Positions 26,307 through 36,252 of a DNA stretch of 64,000 nt are shown one piece after another; positions within the stretch are counted from its first letter, which is position 1; every line of letters begins with the position of its first letter. The notes under the pieces were generated by a model that did not search any database, had not been told where the DNA came from, and saw only the letters and a program-made list of their open reading frames with translations. Origin of the DNA: Catelliglobosispora koreensis DSM 44566 (GTDB lineage Bacteria > Actinomycetota > Actinomycetes > Mycobacteriales > Micromonosporaceae); NCBI RefSeq assembly GCF_000379685.1, contig NZ_KB903252.1, positions 152,433 to 216,432 on the forward strand. The letters are read 5' to 3'. The translations under genes and the position numbers were made by a program.

Positions 26307-27238
26307 GTGAGCTTTCCGCCTTGCTCGCCCGCCAGGCCCTGCAAGCGAATCTTCGCGCGGGCGTCCTGACTTGTGCCGCGGGCGTAGTAACGCTCCAGGA
26401 AGTGCTGTCCCACCAGCAAAACGCTGACCAGGATGAGGTACCAGATAACCGCCGCCACATACATCGGAAAGATCTGGAACGTGCGCTTGCCGATGGCGTC
26501 GAGCTGGAAGAACAGCTCTGTGGTCACCGGCACCGCGATCAGCAGTGACGTGTCTTTAAGCATCGCGATGGTTTCGTTGCCGGTCGGCGGGATGATGACC
26601 CGCATCGCTTGCGGCAAAACGATTCTGCGCAGTGTCTTGGCGCGGCTCATGCCGAGCGCGGTCGCGGCTTCCTGCTGTCCGGGGTCAACCGACAGCATGC
26701 CGGCGCGCACGATCTCGGCCATGTAGGCCGCCTCCGATAAGGCGAGTCCCACAACGCCGACGGCCAGACCGCGCAGCAGATCGTTGACGTCGAACCCGAA
26801 CACCCGCAGGCGCAGGTCCTGCACGCCGAAGAGGTTGCCCAGCTGATCGTCAAACGGGAACCCGAACTCCAGGCGTGACCACAGGACGCCGAGACTGCCA
26901 AGCAGCGTCAGCAAGACGAGCCGTGGGATGGCCCGGAAGAACCACGTATAGAACCAGGAAACGATGCGCAGCACCGGATTTTCCGATAGGCGGGCGATCG
27001 CCACGACGATGCCGAGCAGGATGCCGAAGACCATGGACAGCACCGTGACGACGATCGTGCCCCACAGCCCGCGCAGCACCGGTGCGTCAAACAGGTGCTG
27101 GAACAAGAACTTCCAGTTGAACGCCTTGTTCGTGATCAGCAGGTGCAGGAACTGGGCGACCAGAACGGCGATGATCCCGATCGCCACCCATCGCCACGGG
27201 TGGCGGACCGGGACCGCCTTGATTTCCTCAGGTTTCAC
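26303..27238 (-). CDS. Polar amino acid ABC transporter permease
   Basis: 311 residues from GTG 27238, which overlaps the binding-protein stop (GTGA); a longer frame to 27283 is less likely. Helices at both ends surround a His/Glu/Gln/Arg/opine-type permease core with [21 protein letters not shown] near the front and the EAA loop [20 protein letters not shown] that docks the ATPase. Only one permease is present, so it presumably forms a homodimer, unlike the GluCD pair of corynebacteria. Confidence 0.88.
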   Translation of the reverse strand: MKPEEIKAVPVRHPWRWVAIGIIAVLVAQFLHLLITNKAFNWKFLFQHLFDAPVLRGLWGTIVVTVLSMVFGILLGIVVAIARLSENPVLRIVSWFYTWFFRAIPRLVLLTLLGSLGVLWSRLEFGFPFDDQLGNLFGVQDLRLRVFGFDVNDLLRGLAVGVVGLALSEAAYMAEIVRAGMLSVDPGQQEAATALGMSRAKTLRRIVLPQAMRVIIPPTGNETIAMLKDTSLLIAVPVTTELFFQLDAIGKRTFQIFPMYVAAVIWYLILVSVLLVGQHFLERYYARGTSQDARAKIRLQGLAGEQGGKLT

Positions 27239-28131
27239 GGGTTGATCTTTGACTCCGAAATAGACCCCTGATCCACGCCCCACGCCTTGAGGACCTCGGC
27301 GTACTGCCCGTCTTTGATGAGCGCGTTGACCGCCGCCATCACCGCGTCGGCGAAGGCTTGCTGGTCTTTGCTGACGACGTAGCCATAGGGCGCGGCTTCG
27401 AAGACCTCGCCCAGCAGCTCCAGCTGACCGCCGGACTGCTTGACCGCATAGGCGCTGACCGGCGAGTCGGCCAGCATCGCGTCGTTCTTCCCGGACACGA
27501 CCGCGTTAGCCGCCTGATCCTGGCCGGGATACTGATCGATCGTGATGGCTTGCTTGCCTGCGGCCACGCAAGCCTCCGACCGCTTCGTCAGGTCGCCCAC
27601 CTGAACCGTATCCCGTTGCACCGCAAGCTTTTTGCCGCACAGATCGTCGATGTTGACGTTGTTCGGGTTGTCCTTCTTGACCGCGAACTGACTGCCCGCC
27701 TCAAAATACGACACCATCAGCGCCTGTTCTTTGCGCTCGGGGTTGATGGTGATGGAGGAGACCCCGATCTCGTACTTTCCACTTGAGACACCGGGGATGA
27801 TGTCGCCAAAGGTGCCGGGCTGGAATTCCGCCGTCAGCCCGAGCTTCGCCGCGACCGCCCGGAACAGGTCGACGTCAAAGCCGATCACCGTTTTGCCGTC
27901 AACGTCGAGGAACTCATTGGGTGCGTAGGTCGCCTCGGTTCCGGCGAGGATCTTGCCATCGGCTTTGATCGCGTCAGGAACCATCGCGGCGAGGGCCGCA
28001 TCGGCGGCAATGCTCGGCACCGCGCTGGCCGGCGTGCCGGTTCCGGTGCCGTCATCGCCGCCGCAGCCGGAAATTCCCAGCGTCGCTGCCAGCACCACTA
28101 CGCTCAGCCACTTTTGTCCCTTTTGCACCAT
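27235..28131 (-). CDS. Polar amino acid (glutamate-type) binding lipoprotein
   Basis: 298 residues. Signal peptide with lipobox LGISGC, then a Gly/Asp/Thr linker and a family-3 solute-binding domain: ATYAPNEFLDVDGKTVIGFDVDLFRAVAAKLGL, quoted here only in its first half as ATYAPNEFLDVDGK, plus GKYEIGVSSITINPERK and VQRDTVQVGDL. It delivers an amino acid to the overlapping permease gene product. It is divergent from SARP regulator 2 across a 156-base gap. Confidence 0.88.
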   Translation of the reverse strand: MVQKGQKWLSVVVLAATLGISGCGGDDGTGTGTPASAVPSIAADAALAAMVPDAIKADGKILAGTEATYAPNEFLDVDGKTVIGFDVDLFRAVAAKLGLTAEFQPGTFGDIIPGVSSGKYEIGVSSITINPERKEQALMVSYFEAGSQFAVKKDNPNNVNIDDLCGKKLAVQRDTVQVGDLTKRSEACVAAGKQAITIDQYPGQDQAANAVVSGKNDAMLADSPVSAYAVKQSGGQLELLGEVFEAAPYGYVVSKDQQAFADAVMAAVNALIKDGQYAEVLKAWGVDQGSISESKINP

Positions 28132-28276
28132 CGCACATTAGCTGGAGCCGATCACGAAACGCCTACCCCCGTGGCGGCGTGTCGCTAGAGCTCGCAGGAT
28201 CCGCGAATTGCGGCCATCATCGTCCTGCCCGGTTGCCATAAAGTTGCCACTGCGTAGGCCCTGGTCACTAACCCCT

Positions 28277-28290
28277 AGGAGGTGCCGGTG
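28277..28290 (+). promoter_or_regulatory. Ribosome site that decides the SARP 2 start
   Basis: AGGAGG at 28277-28282 overlaps the first possible GTG (28282) but lies five bases before the second GTG (28288), so the second is the better start. Confidence 0.6.
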
Positions 28291-31086
28291 CAGTTCGAGC
28301 TCCTCGGTCCCATGCGCATCGTCGCTACCGACGGCGGCCTCCGGCTGCTGGAACGCCGGCGCGACCGGGAGGTTCTTGCCGTTCTCCTGCTGGAACCAGG
28401 CAAGGCGGTCTCGGTCGACCGGCTCATCGACCTGTTGTGGGATGGCGCTCCGCCGGCTCTAGCGCGGCGAGCGGTGCAGGCGCACATCGCCCGGATCAAG
28501 ACCGCCGTGGGCACACTGATCAGCCGCTCAGGCGACGGCTACGTGATCGATGTCGATCCGCAAGCCGTTGACGCCCATAGATTCGTGGACCTGACGGTCC
28601 GTGCGGCGGGCATCGCGCTGCAGGAACGGGCCGACTTACTCAGCCAGGCACTCGGGATGTGGCGCGGGCCGATGCTGGTCGATGCCGCGAACAGCCGCCT
28701 GCGCGACCGGCTTTGCCTGAGTTTCGAGGAACTCAAGCTCAAGACCCTCGAAGACTGGCTCGACGCTGAACTCTCGCTTGGCCACCACTCAGAGCGCATT
28801 CCCGATCTGGCGACGGCGTGCGCGGCACACCCGGACCGGCAACGCCTTGCGGGCCTTCACATGCTGGCGCTCTACCGCTGCGGGCGGGCCGCGGCGGCCA
28901 GCGACGTCTACACCACATTTCGCCGGCACCTGGCCGACGCGACCGGTTTGGAGCCGAGTGCTTCCCTGCACGACCTGCACTTGCGGATTCTGCGTGGCGA
29001 CTCCTCGCTGATGGCACCGGCCTCGTCTGCAGCCGGGCCGCCATCGTCGCTTCCCCGAGATGTTCCTGGCTTCGCCGGGCGTACGGCCGAGCTCGCGGAA
29101 CTGGACGCTTATGCCAGCCAGGAAGCCAGTCGTGCGGCGGCGATTCTGGTGACCGGAGTTCCCGGCATCGGCAAGACGGCACTAGCCGTGCACTGGGCGC
29201 ACCAAGCCGCGGCACGCTTTCCCGACGGCCAGCTTTACGTCAGCCTGCGTGGGCAAGACACGTCGCGTGCGCTGCGGCCTGGCGACGCCATCACGCGCCT
29301 GCTACGCCAGCTGGGCCGGCCCACCGACGGTCTGTCCGATGAAGACGAAGCCGTGGCGGCATACCGCATCGCCTTGTCGGGCAAGCGCGTCCTCGTGGTG
29401 CTCGATAATTCGCTCAACCCTGAGCAAGTACGCCCTCTGCTCCCGCCAGCGGCCGGCAGCCTCGCGCTCGTCACCAGCCGCAGCCGCCTGCAGGGCCTCG
29501 TGGCCACCGACAGCGCGCGGCGGCTGATGCTCGGCGCTCTCCCCCGCCCCGACGCGCTCCGCTTACTCACCGCCATGCTCGGTGCCGCCACGGAACCGTC
29601 GGCATTGGACAGGCTGGCCAGCGTCTGTGGCGACCACCCGCTCGCGCTACGAATCGCGGCCGCGCACCTCGCCGACCGGGAACAGCTCACGGTCACGGCC
29701 TATCTCGCCAGCCTCGCGGCGGGCCGTCTTGAGGCACTGTCGTTACCAGACGATCCGTCGACTGGGGTCCGTGCTGTGTTCAGCCAGGCATTCGAAAGCC
29801 TCCCACTGGCGAGCCAGCGCGCCTTCGCGCTCCTGGGTGCCTTCGACGGCACGCACTACACCACCGATTCGGCTGGCGCCCTGTGGAACACCAGCGCCCA
29901 GGAGACACAGTCCATTTTGGACAGTCTGCTCGACATGCACCTGCTCGCCGAGACCCGGCCCGGCCTGTTCGAGGTGCACGATCTGCTGCACGATTTCGCC
30001 TCCATGCTGACCAGCGACGAAGACACCAGCGCCCGTGAACGTCTCGTCGCGCACCTGCGCCAGCAAGCCGAAGCCAACAACGCCATCATCAGCGCCGAGG
30101 TCCAGGGCTCCCTTGCCGAGGCGATGGACTGGATGGAGCAAGAGCGCGCGAACCTCATCGAGGCGATCACCGTCGCGACCGCCAACGCGTGGACGGACAC
30201 CGCGTGCCAGCTGGTGCTGTCGCTGTGGCGCTTCTTCCACTACGCCGGGCACACCGGCGACTGGATTCGCACCGCTGACCTGGTTCTGCAATCGGGCGGA
30301 GACGCCCTGGACCCAGCCTCCGGCGCGGCGATGCTGAACACCCTTGGCGGCGCCTATCTGAAGGCCGGTCACTACGACCTCGCGATCGACATGCACACCA
30401 AGTGCGTCGAGATCCGCGAACGCCTCGGAGACTACGCCGGCGCCTCGCGGACGTATGCCAACCTCGCCCTATCGCATGAGCACCAAGGAAGGTACGAGGC
30501 CGCGCTAAAGAACGCTCAGACAGCGATGGCGATGGCTAGCAAGGCTGGCGACCACCACTTCGAGGCGCTGCTCGTTAGCGGCAGCCTCACGAATGTGTAC
30601 CAGGCGATGGGGCAGCATCAGCTCGCCATGGACACCATTGTCGAGTGGCTGCCCCGGATCCGGGCCGTGCTAGACGAGCGGCACTTGGCGCTGACGCTCC
30701 TCAACCTAGGTGAAGCCGAACGCCTGCTAGGCAAGACCGATGACGCGTTCACTCACGTGACCGAAGCGATCGCCATGAACCGGGCAGGCGGAAACCGTCA
30801 CGGCGAGGCGGTCGCGATAGGCGTGCTCGGGTGCATCCACCGGGATAGGGGCGACACCGCCAAAGGCGTGGAACTACTGGAGCAGTGCCTGGAAATGGTG
30901 CGCAAGGTCGGGATGCGCGCCGAAGAATGCCGCGCTCTCAACGACCTCGCCGAAACGATGCTTCTGCTCGGCGACACGCAACGCGCCCGTGAGCTTTACC
31001 AAGCCAGCTTCGACCTCGCAGCGAAGCTCAAATCCACGTCGCTGCAACAGATCGCCGCGAGTGGTCTCACCGCGGCATCGTCCTAA
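28288..31086 (+). CDS. SARP-type regulator with NB-ARC and TPR domains (AfsR-like), no. 2
   Basis: 932 residues. Winged helix (1-90), activation domain (about 95-240), NB-ARC ATPase with P-loop GVPGIGKT (residues 290-297), VLVVLDNS Walker B and DHPLALRIAAAHLAD, and a TPR array from about residue 600. The layout equals that of SARP regulator 1, about 10.6 kb away, but the sequences are well diverged, so they are not a recent duplication. It is divergent from the glutamate-type transporter operon and may regulate it or respond to its substrate; that is inference from position. Confidence 0.9.
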   Translation: MQFELLGPMRIVATDGGLRLLERRRDREVLAVLLLEPGKAVSVDRLIDLLWDGAPPALARRAVQAHIARIKTAVGTLISRSGDGYVIDVDPQAVDAHRFVDLTVRAAGIALQERADLLSQALGMWRGPMLVDAANSRLRDRLCLSFEELKLKTLEDWLDAELSLGHHSERIPDLATACAAHPDRQRLAGLHMLALYRCGRAAAASDVYTTFRRHLADATGLEPSASLHDLHLRILRGDSSLMAPASSAAGPPSSLPRDVPGFAGRTAELAELDAYASQEASRAAAILVTGVPGIGKTALAVHWAHQAAARFPDGQLYVSLRGQDTSRALRPGDAITRLLRQLGRPTDGLSDEDEAVAAYRIALSGKRVLVVLDNSLNPEQVRPLLPPAAGSLALVTSRSRLQGLVATDSARRLMLGALPRPDALRLLTAMLGAATEPSALDRLASVCGDHPLALRIAAAHLADREQLTVTAYLASLAAGRLEALSLPDDPSTGVRAVFSQAFESLPLASQRAFALLGAFDGTHYTTDSAGALWNTSAQETQSILDSLLDMHLLAETRPGLFEVHDLLHDFASMLTSDEDTSARERLVAHLRQQAEANNAIISAEVQGSLAEAMDWMEQERANLIEAITVATANAWTDTACQLVLSLWRFFHYAGHTGDWIRTADLVLQSGGDALDPASGAAMLNTLGGAYLKAGHYDLAIDMHTKCVEIRERLGDYAGASRTYANLALSHEHQGRYEAALKNAQTAMAMASKAGDHHFEALLVSGSLTNVYQAMGQHQLAMDTIVEWLPRIRAVLDERHLALTLLNLGEAERLLGKTDDAFTHVTEAIAMNRAGGNRHGEAVAIGVLGCIHRDRGDTAKGVELLEQCLEMVRKVGMRAEECRALNDLAETMLLLGDTQRARELYQASFDLAAKLKSTSLQQIAASGLTAASS

Positions 31087-31091
31087 AAGGA

Positions 31092-31125
31092 CGGTGCCCG
31101 GCCGACTGTCGTCCACCGGGCACCG
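31092..31125. terminator. Bidirectional terminator candidate between SARP 2 and livF
   Basis: CGGTGCCCGG (31092-31101) and CCGGGCACCG (31116-31125) pair perfectly around a 14-base loop, in the 51-base gap between convergent genes. AAAA precedes it, giving a T-run on the minus strand. Confidence 0.65.
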
Positions 31126-31137
31126 CGAGGTTTGAAC

Positions 31138-31848
31138 TTAGGCCACGCCGAGGTAGGCGGCCTTGACCGCCGGGTCGTGCAGGAGGTCCTGCCCGGTCCC
31201 TTCCTTGACGATGTTGCCGGTTTCCAGGACGTAGGCCCGGTGTGCCCGCGACAGTGCCTGCTGAGCGTTCTGCTCCACCACGAGCACGGTGGTTCCCTGC
31301 TCGTTGATCTCCGTGATGATGCTGAAGATCTGCTGGATCAGCATGGGCGCCAGACCCATCGACGGCTCATCGAGCAACAGCAGCTTCGGGCGGCTCATGA
31401 GTGCCCGGCCGACGGCGAGCATCTGCTGCTCTCCACCGGACAGGGTGCCGCCGTTTTGCTTGATGCGCTCTTGCAACCGCGGGAACAAGGTGAGCACCCG
31501 TTCCATGTCCTCGGCGATGCCCGCCGCATCGCGACGGGTGTAGGCACCCATGTCCAGGTTCTCGCGCACCGTCATGCCCGGGAAGACTCCCCGGCCTTCA
31601 GGTGACTGCCCGATGCCCCGGATCACGCGCAAGTCGGCGCGCACGTTGGTGATGTCCTCACCGTTGAACCGGATGCGCCCGCTCGAAACCGGCCGCAGAC
31701 CCGAGATCGCCCGCATGGTCGTCGTCTTGCCAGCACCGTTGGCGCCAATGAGGGCAACGACTTCACCCTCGTTGACGTTGAGGCTGATCCCGTGCAGGGC
31801 CTGAATCCGCCCGTAGTGCAGCGTGACGTTGTCAATCTCAAGCAGCAT
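31138..31848 (-). CDS. livF: Branched-chain amino acid ABC transporter ATPase LivF
   Basis: 236 residues, with Walker A GANGAGKTT, signature LSGGEQQ, Walker B LLLDEPSMGLAP and the ELVE-like VVEQNAQQAL segment typical of LivF. It pairs with LivG to drive import through LivHM. Its ATG lies 11 bases inside the end of livG. It is the last gene of the livKHMGF operon and is followed by the hairpin at 31092-31125. Confidence 0.93.
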   Translation of the reverse strand: MLLEIDNVTLHYGRIQALHGISLNVNEGEVVALIGANGAGKTTTMRAISGLRPVSSGRIRFNGEDITNVRADLRVIRGIGQSPEGRGVFPGMTVRENLDMGAYTRRDAAGIAEDMERVLTLFPRLQERIKQNGGTLSGGEQQMLAVGRALMSRPKLLLLDEPSMGLAPMLIQQIFSIITEINEQGTTVLVVEQNAQQALSRAHRAYVLETGNIVKEGTGQDLLHDPAVKAAYLGVA

Positions 31849-32725
31849 CGGGAACTCCCAGGTATGCGGCGATCACCTTCGGGTTGTCCCGGACTTCCGC
31901 CGGAGCTCCGTCCGCGATCTTACGGCCGAACTCCAGCACCACGATCCGGTCCGTCACTCCCATGACCAATCGCATGTCGTGCTCGATGAGAAGGACGGTC
32001 ACGCCGGTGTCACGGATCTTCTTGATGAGATCCATGAGCTCCACCTTCTCAGCCGGGTTGAACCCAGCCGCCGGCTCATCGAGACACAGGAGTTTCGGCT
32101 CGGTCGCCAAGGCACGGGCGATTTCCAGCCGGCGCTGCGAACCATAAGGCAGGTTGCGTGCCTGCTCGTTCGCGGCGCGCTCGATACCACAGAAGTGCAT
32201 CAGCTCCAGAGCTTTGCGCTCTGCCGCCCGCTCCTCCTGCATGTGCCGCGAGACGCCGAAGAACTTGGCAGCACTCCGCTTGAACTCCTGCCAAGAGCGG
32301 TCAGGGCCGCCCTTCGCGCGCACCTCTGGCAGATCCTCCTCGTGACCCCAGCGGCGCGGCAGGCCAAACAGTGCGCCTGGCGCACTGACCTTGTGCCGGG
32401 AGTCGGTGCCGACCAGGACGTTTTCCAGAGCGGTCATCTCCGGGAAGAGACGAATGTTCTGGAACGTCCGGGCGATCCCCGAGTGGTTGATCTCGTAGGG
32501 CTTCTTGCCACTGACCGTCTGCCCATCGAAGACAACCTGACCCGACGTCGGCCGGTAGACACCTGTCATCGCGTTGAAACAGGTCGTCTTACCGGCACCG
32601 TTCGGGCCGATGAGGCCCAGGATCTCGCCCTGGTACAGGTCGAAGCTGACGCTATCGAGAGCGACAACGCCGCCGAATTTCAGCGTGACGTTATCGACCT
32701 TGAGCAGCACACTGCGCTCAGCCAT
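31838..32725 (-). CDS. livG: Branched-chain amino acid ABC transporter ATPase LivG
   Basis: 295 residues, with Walker A GPNGAGKTT, the switch segment LLIEHDMRLVM characteristic of LivG, and Walker B LLCLDEPAAG. The signature motif is LPYGSQRR rather than LSGGQ, normal for this subfamily. Residues about 100-150 hold a polar insertion (GHEEDLPEVRAKGG) seen in actinobacterial LivG proteins. Overlaps livM by eight bases and livF by 11. Confidence 0.93.
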   Translation of the reverse strand: MAERSVLLKVDNVTLKFGGVVALDSVSFDLYQGEILGLIGPNGAGKTTCFNAMTGVYRPTSGQVVFDGQTVSGKKPYEINHSGIARTFQNIRLFPEMTALENVLVGTDSRHKVSAPGALFGLPRRWGHEEDLPEVRAKGGPDRSWQEFKRSAAKFFGVSRHMQEERAAERKALELMHFCGIERAANEQARNLPYGSQRRLEIARALATEPKLLCLDEPAAGFNPAEKVELMDLIKKIRDTGVTVLLIEHDMRLVMGVTDRIVVLEFGRKIADGAPAEVRDNPKVIAAYLGVPDAA

Positions 32726-33917
32726 TGACTGGTACCTCCTGTGCGCGGTCTTTCAGCTCGCGGGCCCGGCGCTTACTGGGCAGCAGGCCCTGCGGGCGCA
32801 GGATCATCACTACCACCATCGCGAGACCGAAGAGCAGGTAACGGAACTCCGCCGGGTCCTGGAACCGTTCCGGCAGGAACTCCAGCGCACCGAGACTGCG
32901 CAGCCGCTCCGGCAGGTAGGTCAGCAGGATGGCACCGAGGGCGGCACCCGCCATGTTGCCCGCTCCACCGACGACGACCATCGCCACGAACAGGATCGAC
33001 AGGTTGACGTTGAACTGACTCGGGTCGATGAACGCTTGCTGGCTCGCGAAGAGCAAACCAGAAAGGCCACCGATGGCCGCGCCGATCGCGAACGCCCACA
33101 GCTTGAACTTGAAGCCGTGCACACCCATGACAGCGGCGGCGTCCTCGTCTTCGCGGATAGCCAGCCACGAACGGCCGACCCGGCTGTTCTCCAGCCGCCG
33201 CACAGCGAGAATCACCACCAGCACGGCTACCAGCGCCAGCCAGTACCACCATTTCTGGTCGAGGATGCTGAAGTACTTGTTCTGAGCGTTAGGCGCGCCT
33301 TCCGGACCCGGAATCGCGGTAATGCCGTCGGGCCCACCGGTGATCGTGGAGTTACGCGCGATGATCCGGATGATCTCACCGAACCCGAGCGTCACGATCG
33401 CGAGGTAGTCACCCCTTAGCCGCAGGGTCGGCCAACCCAGCAGCACACCGGAGAACATCGTCAGCACGATGGCCAGCAGGATGCACCACGACCAGGCCAG
33501 AGCCCAGTCCGGAGCCAGATCGAAGTTTGCCCGCAGGAGCTTGACCACCGGCGACTGCTGCGACCCGAACAGGGCCACGCTGTAGGCACCGATGGCGAAG
33601 AAGCCGACATAACCGAGGTCGAGCAAACCCGCGAGTCCAACCACGACGTTGAGGCCAAGGGCAATCAGCACGAAGACCGCGCAGCGGAACAGGATGGAAT
33701 CCCAGTCGGATCCACCCACCCCGACGTCAGTCCGCAAGAACCCAAGCCCGGGGATCTCCAGATTGGTACCTGGGATGTTGCCGAGTTCGGGAAGGTAGAA
33801 CAGGAAGATGACACCGCCCATGATCCAGAAGAACCGGCTCCAGCCAGGCAGCCCGTTCCAGCGGTCGGCGAAGGACCTCTTCTTCTTCTTGGTCACAGTG
33901 TTCTCGTTCGCCGTCAT
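32718..33917 (-). CDS. livM: Branched-chain amino acid ABC transporter permease LivM
   Basis: 399 residues from the ATG at 33917 that overlaps the livH stop (ATGA). A lysine-rich cytoplasmic N terminus (TKKKKRSFADR) precedes about ten helices with the LivM core GLNVVVGLAGLLDLGYVGFFAIG and the loop AIREDEDAAAVMGV that contacts the ATPase. It forms the membrane channel with LivH. Confidence 0.92.
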   Translation of the reverse strand: MTANENTVTKKKKRSFADRWNGLPGWSRFFWIMGGVIFLFYLPELGNIPGTNLEIPGLGFLRTDVGVGGSDWDSILFRCAVFVLIALGLNVVVGLAGLLDLGYVGFFAIGAYSVALFGSQQSPVVKLLRANFDLAPDWALAWSWCILLAIVLTMFSGVLLGWPTLRLRGDYLAIVTLGFGEIIRIIARNSTITGGPDGITAIPGPEGAPNAQNKYFSILDQKWWYWLALVAVLVVILAVRRLENSRVGRSWLAIREDEDAAAVMGVHGFKFKLWAFAIGAAIGGLSGLLFASQQAFIDPSQFNVNLSILFVAMVVVGGAGNMAGAALGAILLTYLPERLRSLGALEFLPERFQDPAEFRYLLFGLAMVVVMILRPQGLLPSKRRARELKDRAQEVPVNG

Positions 33918-34864
33918 GCGCGTGCCCTTCCCAGAGACTCGCCAAGGAGACCGGTCGGCCGGAACATGAGGACAACCACCAGCACGATGAACGCGAAGAC
34001 GTCTTCCCACTTCGACGCGGTCAGGGTCGCGAAGTAAACCTCGATGACGCCGAGCAGCAGACCGCCAACGAGAGCGCCACGGAGGTTACCGATCCCGCCG
34101 AGCACGGCGGCGGTGAACGCCTTGAGGCCGATCACGAAACCGATATCGAACCTGGTGAAGCCGTAACGCATGTTCCACAGCACCGCCGCGACACCGGCCA
34201 TCAGACCGCCGAGCGCGAAGATCAGCACGATCACGCGGTCCTTGTTCACGCCCATCAGAGCGGCCGTGTCAGGATTCTGCGCCACCGCCCGGACGCCCCG
34301 GCCGTACCGCGTCTTGTTAATGAACTGATCCAGACCGATCATCATCAAGAACGCCGCGGCCAAAACGATGAGCTGCAGGTTGGTGATCTCCACCCCGAGG
34401 AAATCGATAGCGATCGACTGGTTGAGGATCGTCGGCATACCTTGGATCTTGCGTTCACCGTTACCGGTGAAGATGCCGAAGATTTCCGTCAGCGACAGCG
34501 AGACACCGATCGCGGTAATCAGGAAGACCAGCGATGGTGCGTTCTTGCGCCGTAGGTGCCGGTAGGCCACCAGCTCTACGAGTACCGCGGTGCCGCCCGA
34601 AGCGGCCGCTCCAACCAGTCCACCAAGGACTAGCAAAAGTATGGCGATCCCAATTGACGGGGTGTTGCCCGCTCCGATCCCAATCCATGTCCACATGACG
34701 GCGAACGTGCCGACCATGAACACCTCGGAGTGAGCAAAGTTGATCAGGCGCAGAACGCCGTAAACCAAGGTGTAACCAAGTGCCACGAGGGCGTAGATCG
34801 CGCCTTTGGCAAGGCCGTCGACCGTGTGCTGACCGATATGATCGAATAGCGCGTCGAAGTTCAC
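33914..34864 (-). CDS. livH: Branched-chain amino acid ABC transporter permease LivH
   Basis: 316 residues from GTG 34864. LivH features are GAIYALVALGYTLVYGVLRLINFAHSEVFM in the first helices (quoted fragment: LVYGVLRLINFAH) and the coupling loop RAVAQNPDTAALMGVN. Eight or nine membrane segments. A hairpin at 34887-34921 lies between livK and this gene and may lower expression of the membrane genes relative to the binding protein. Confidence 0.92.
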   Translation of the reverse strand: MNFDALFDHIGQHTVDGLAKGAIYALVALGYTLVYGVLRLINFAHSEVFMVGTFAVMWTWIGIGAGNTPSIGIAILLLVLGGLVGAAASGGTAVLVELVAYRHLRRKNAPSLVFLITAIGVSLSLTEIFGIFTGNGERKIQGMPTILNQSIAIDFLGVEITNLQLIVLAAAFLMMIGLDQFINKTRYGRGVRAVAQNPDTAALMGVNKDRVIVLIFALGGLMAGVAAVLWNMRYGFTRFDIGFVIGLKAFTAAVLGGIGNLRGALVGGLLLGVIEVYFATLTASKWEDVFAFIVLVVVLMFRPTGLLGESLGRARA

Positions 34865-34886
34865 GAATATGCTCCCTTAACCGAAC

Positions 34887-34921
34887 GCGGCAGGAGAGAG
34901 GTTGTTCCCCTCCCCTGCCGC
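34887..34921 (-). terminator. Intercistronic hairpin between livK and livH (attenuator-like)
   Basis: GCGGCAGG (34887-34894) and CCTGCCGC (34914-34921) pair, with partial extension by GAGAGG against CCCCTC. Such partial terminators after a binding-protein gene commonly give more binding protein than permease. Confidence 0.5.
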
Positions 34922-34935
34922 ATTTCAGTTATCGC

Positions 34936-36090
34936 TTAGCCCAGCTTGATTTCGGTCTTCGGCGTCAGCACGCCGCCCTTGATCTCGTAGGCCCAGACAA
35001 CGACGTTCGCCTTGTCGACCTCACCGGTCGCGTCGAACTTAATCTTCTTGGACAGACCCTGCTCGTTGTAGGCGTCAACCCACGCGAGCATGTCAGCACG
35101 AGTCACCTTGCCGGCCTTGAAGCCCGACAGGAAGACCGTCGCGGCGTCCCAGCCCTCAGCCGTGTAAGCGCCCGGGTCCTTGCCGTACTCCGCCTTGAAG
35201 TCAGCGGCGAAGGTGCCGCCAGCCTTCTCAGCCGGGATACACGGGCAGGTCACGATCGCACCTTCGGCAGCGGTGCCAGCACCACTCGCGAACGCCGGGT
35301 CGTACACGCCGTCGAAGCCGACGAACGGAACGGTGATGCCAGCGGCACGGATCTGCTTGAGCAGCGGAGCACCTTCACCGGTGTAACCGGCGAAAGCGAT
35401 AGCGTCGACACCCGCGACACCCTTGATCTTGGAGATCGTGGCGTCGAAGTTGGCCTGAGCCTTCTGGACGGTGTCTTCGCCGGCCTTCAGCGCGCCGAGG
35501 CCCGACTTGACGACGTCAGAGATGCCCTTGCCATAGGTGGAGCCATCATCGATAACGAAAACCTTGGTGGCCTTGACGGTGTCCTTGAAGTACTTGACCG
35601 CGGCCTCGCCCTGGGTGGTGTCGTTTCCGTTCACCCGGTGGAATGACTTGTTGCCGGTCTTGGTCAGGTCCGGGTTGGTCGCCGACTGGCTGACCATCAC
35701 GAGGCCAGCGGCTTCGTAGATGGGCATGGTCGCCTTGCTCTCACCGGAGAAGGCACCACCGATGACACCGATGAACGAAGCGTCCGGTGCGATCTTGTTA
35801 GCAACCGGGGTCGCCTGCGCGGGGTCACCCTGCGTGTCGAACTCAACGAGCTCGACCTTGCAGTTCGGGTTCGCAGCCGCGAACTTCTTGAATGCCAGCT
35901 TGGCCGCGTCCCGCGAGGGCAGCACAGCGCCGGCGTCAGCACCGGTCAGGGCGCCCATGAAGGCGATCTTGCCTTCACACTTGGCGGCTTCGTTGGTGCC
36001 AGTGCCCTCTTTTTGGCAGGCAGCAGCACCCAGAACAAGCGCCGCAGCGGCGATTACGCCACCGAGCGAACGAGCAAACTTACGGCTCAC
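34936..36090 (-). CDS. livK: Branched-chain amino acid binding lipoprotein LivK
   Basis: 384 residues from GTG 36090, with AGGAGG eight bases upstream. The signal peptide ends in a lipobox (LGAAAC), followed by a type-I periplasmic-binding fold of the Leu/Ile/Val class: IAFMGALTGADAG, SQSATNPDLT, RVNGNDTTQGEAAVKYF and FAGYTGEGAPLLKQIR. It captures branched-chain or related amino acids outside the membrane and hands them to LivHM. First gene of the operon; a possible -10 (TAATCT on the minus strand, 36204-36209) lies about 110 bases upstream. Confidence 0.9.
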   Translation of the reverse strand: MSRKFARSLGGVIAAAALVLGAAACQKEGTGTNEAAKCEGKIAFMGALTGADAGAVLPSRDAAKLAFKKFAAANPNCKVELVEFDTQGDPAQATPVANKIAPDASFIGVIGGAFSGESKATMPIYEAAGLVMVSQSATNPDLTKTGNKSFHRVNGNDTTQGEAAVKYFKDTVKATKVFVIDDGSTYGKGISDVVKSGLGALKAGEDTVQKAQANFDATISKIKGVAGVDAIAFAGYTGEGAPLLKQIRAAGITVPFVGFDGVYDPAFASGAGTAAEGAIVTCPCIPAEKAGGTFAADFKAEYGKDPGAYTAEGWDAATVFLSGFKAGKVTRADMLAWVDAYNEQGLSKKIKFDATGEVDKANVVVWAYEIKGGVLTPKTEIKLG

Positions 36091-36252
36091 TGCTTTTTCC
36101 TCCTCCGAATGCAGGCGAGTCAGCAGAACAGACCTGGGCGTCAAAATGCCCGTACGCCTACCCAGCAGGAACCGCACGCCTGCGTTGCGGCCCGTGAGCC
36201 CGGAGATTACTCCACCCGAAATCCGTAGTGGAAGGGAAGGAGCCCTTGCGTA

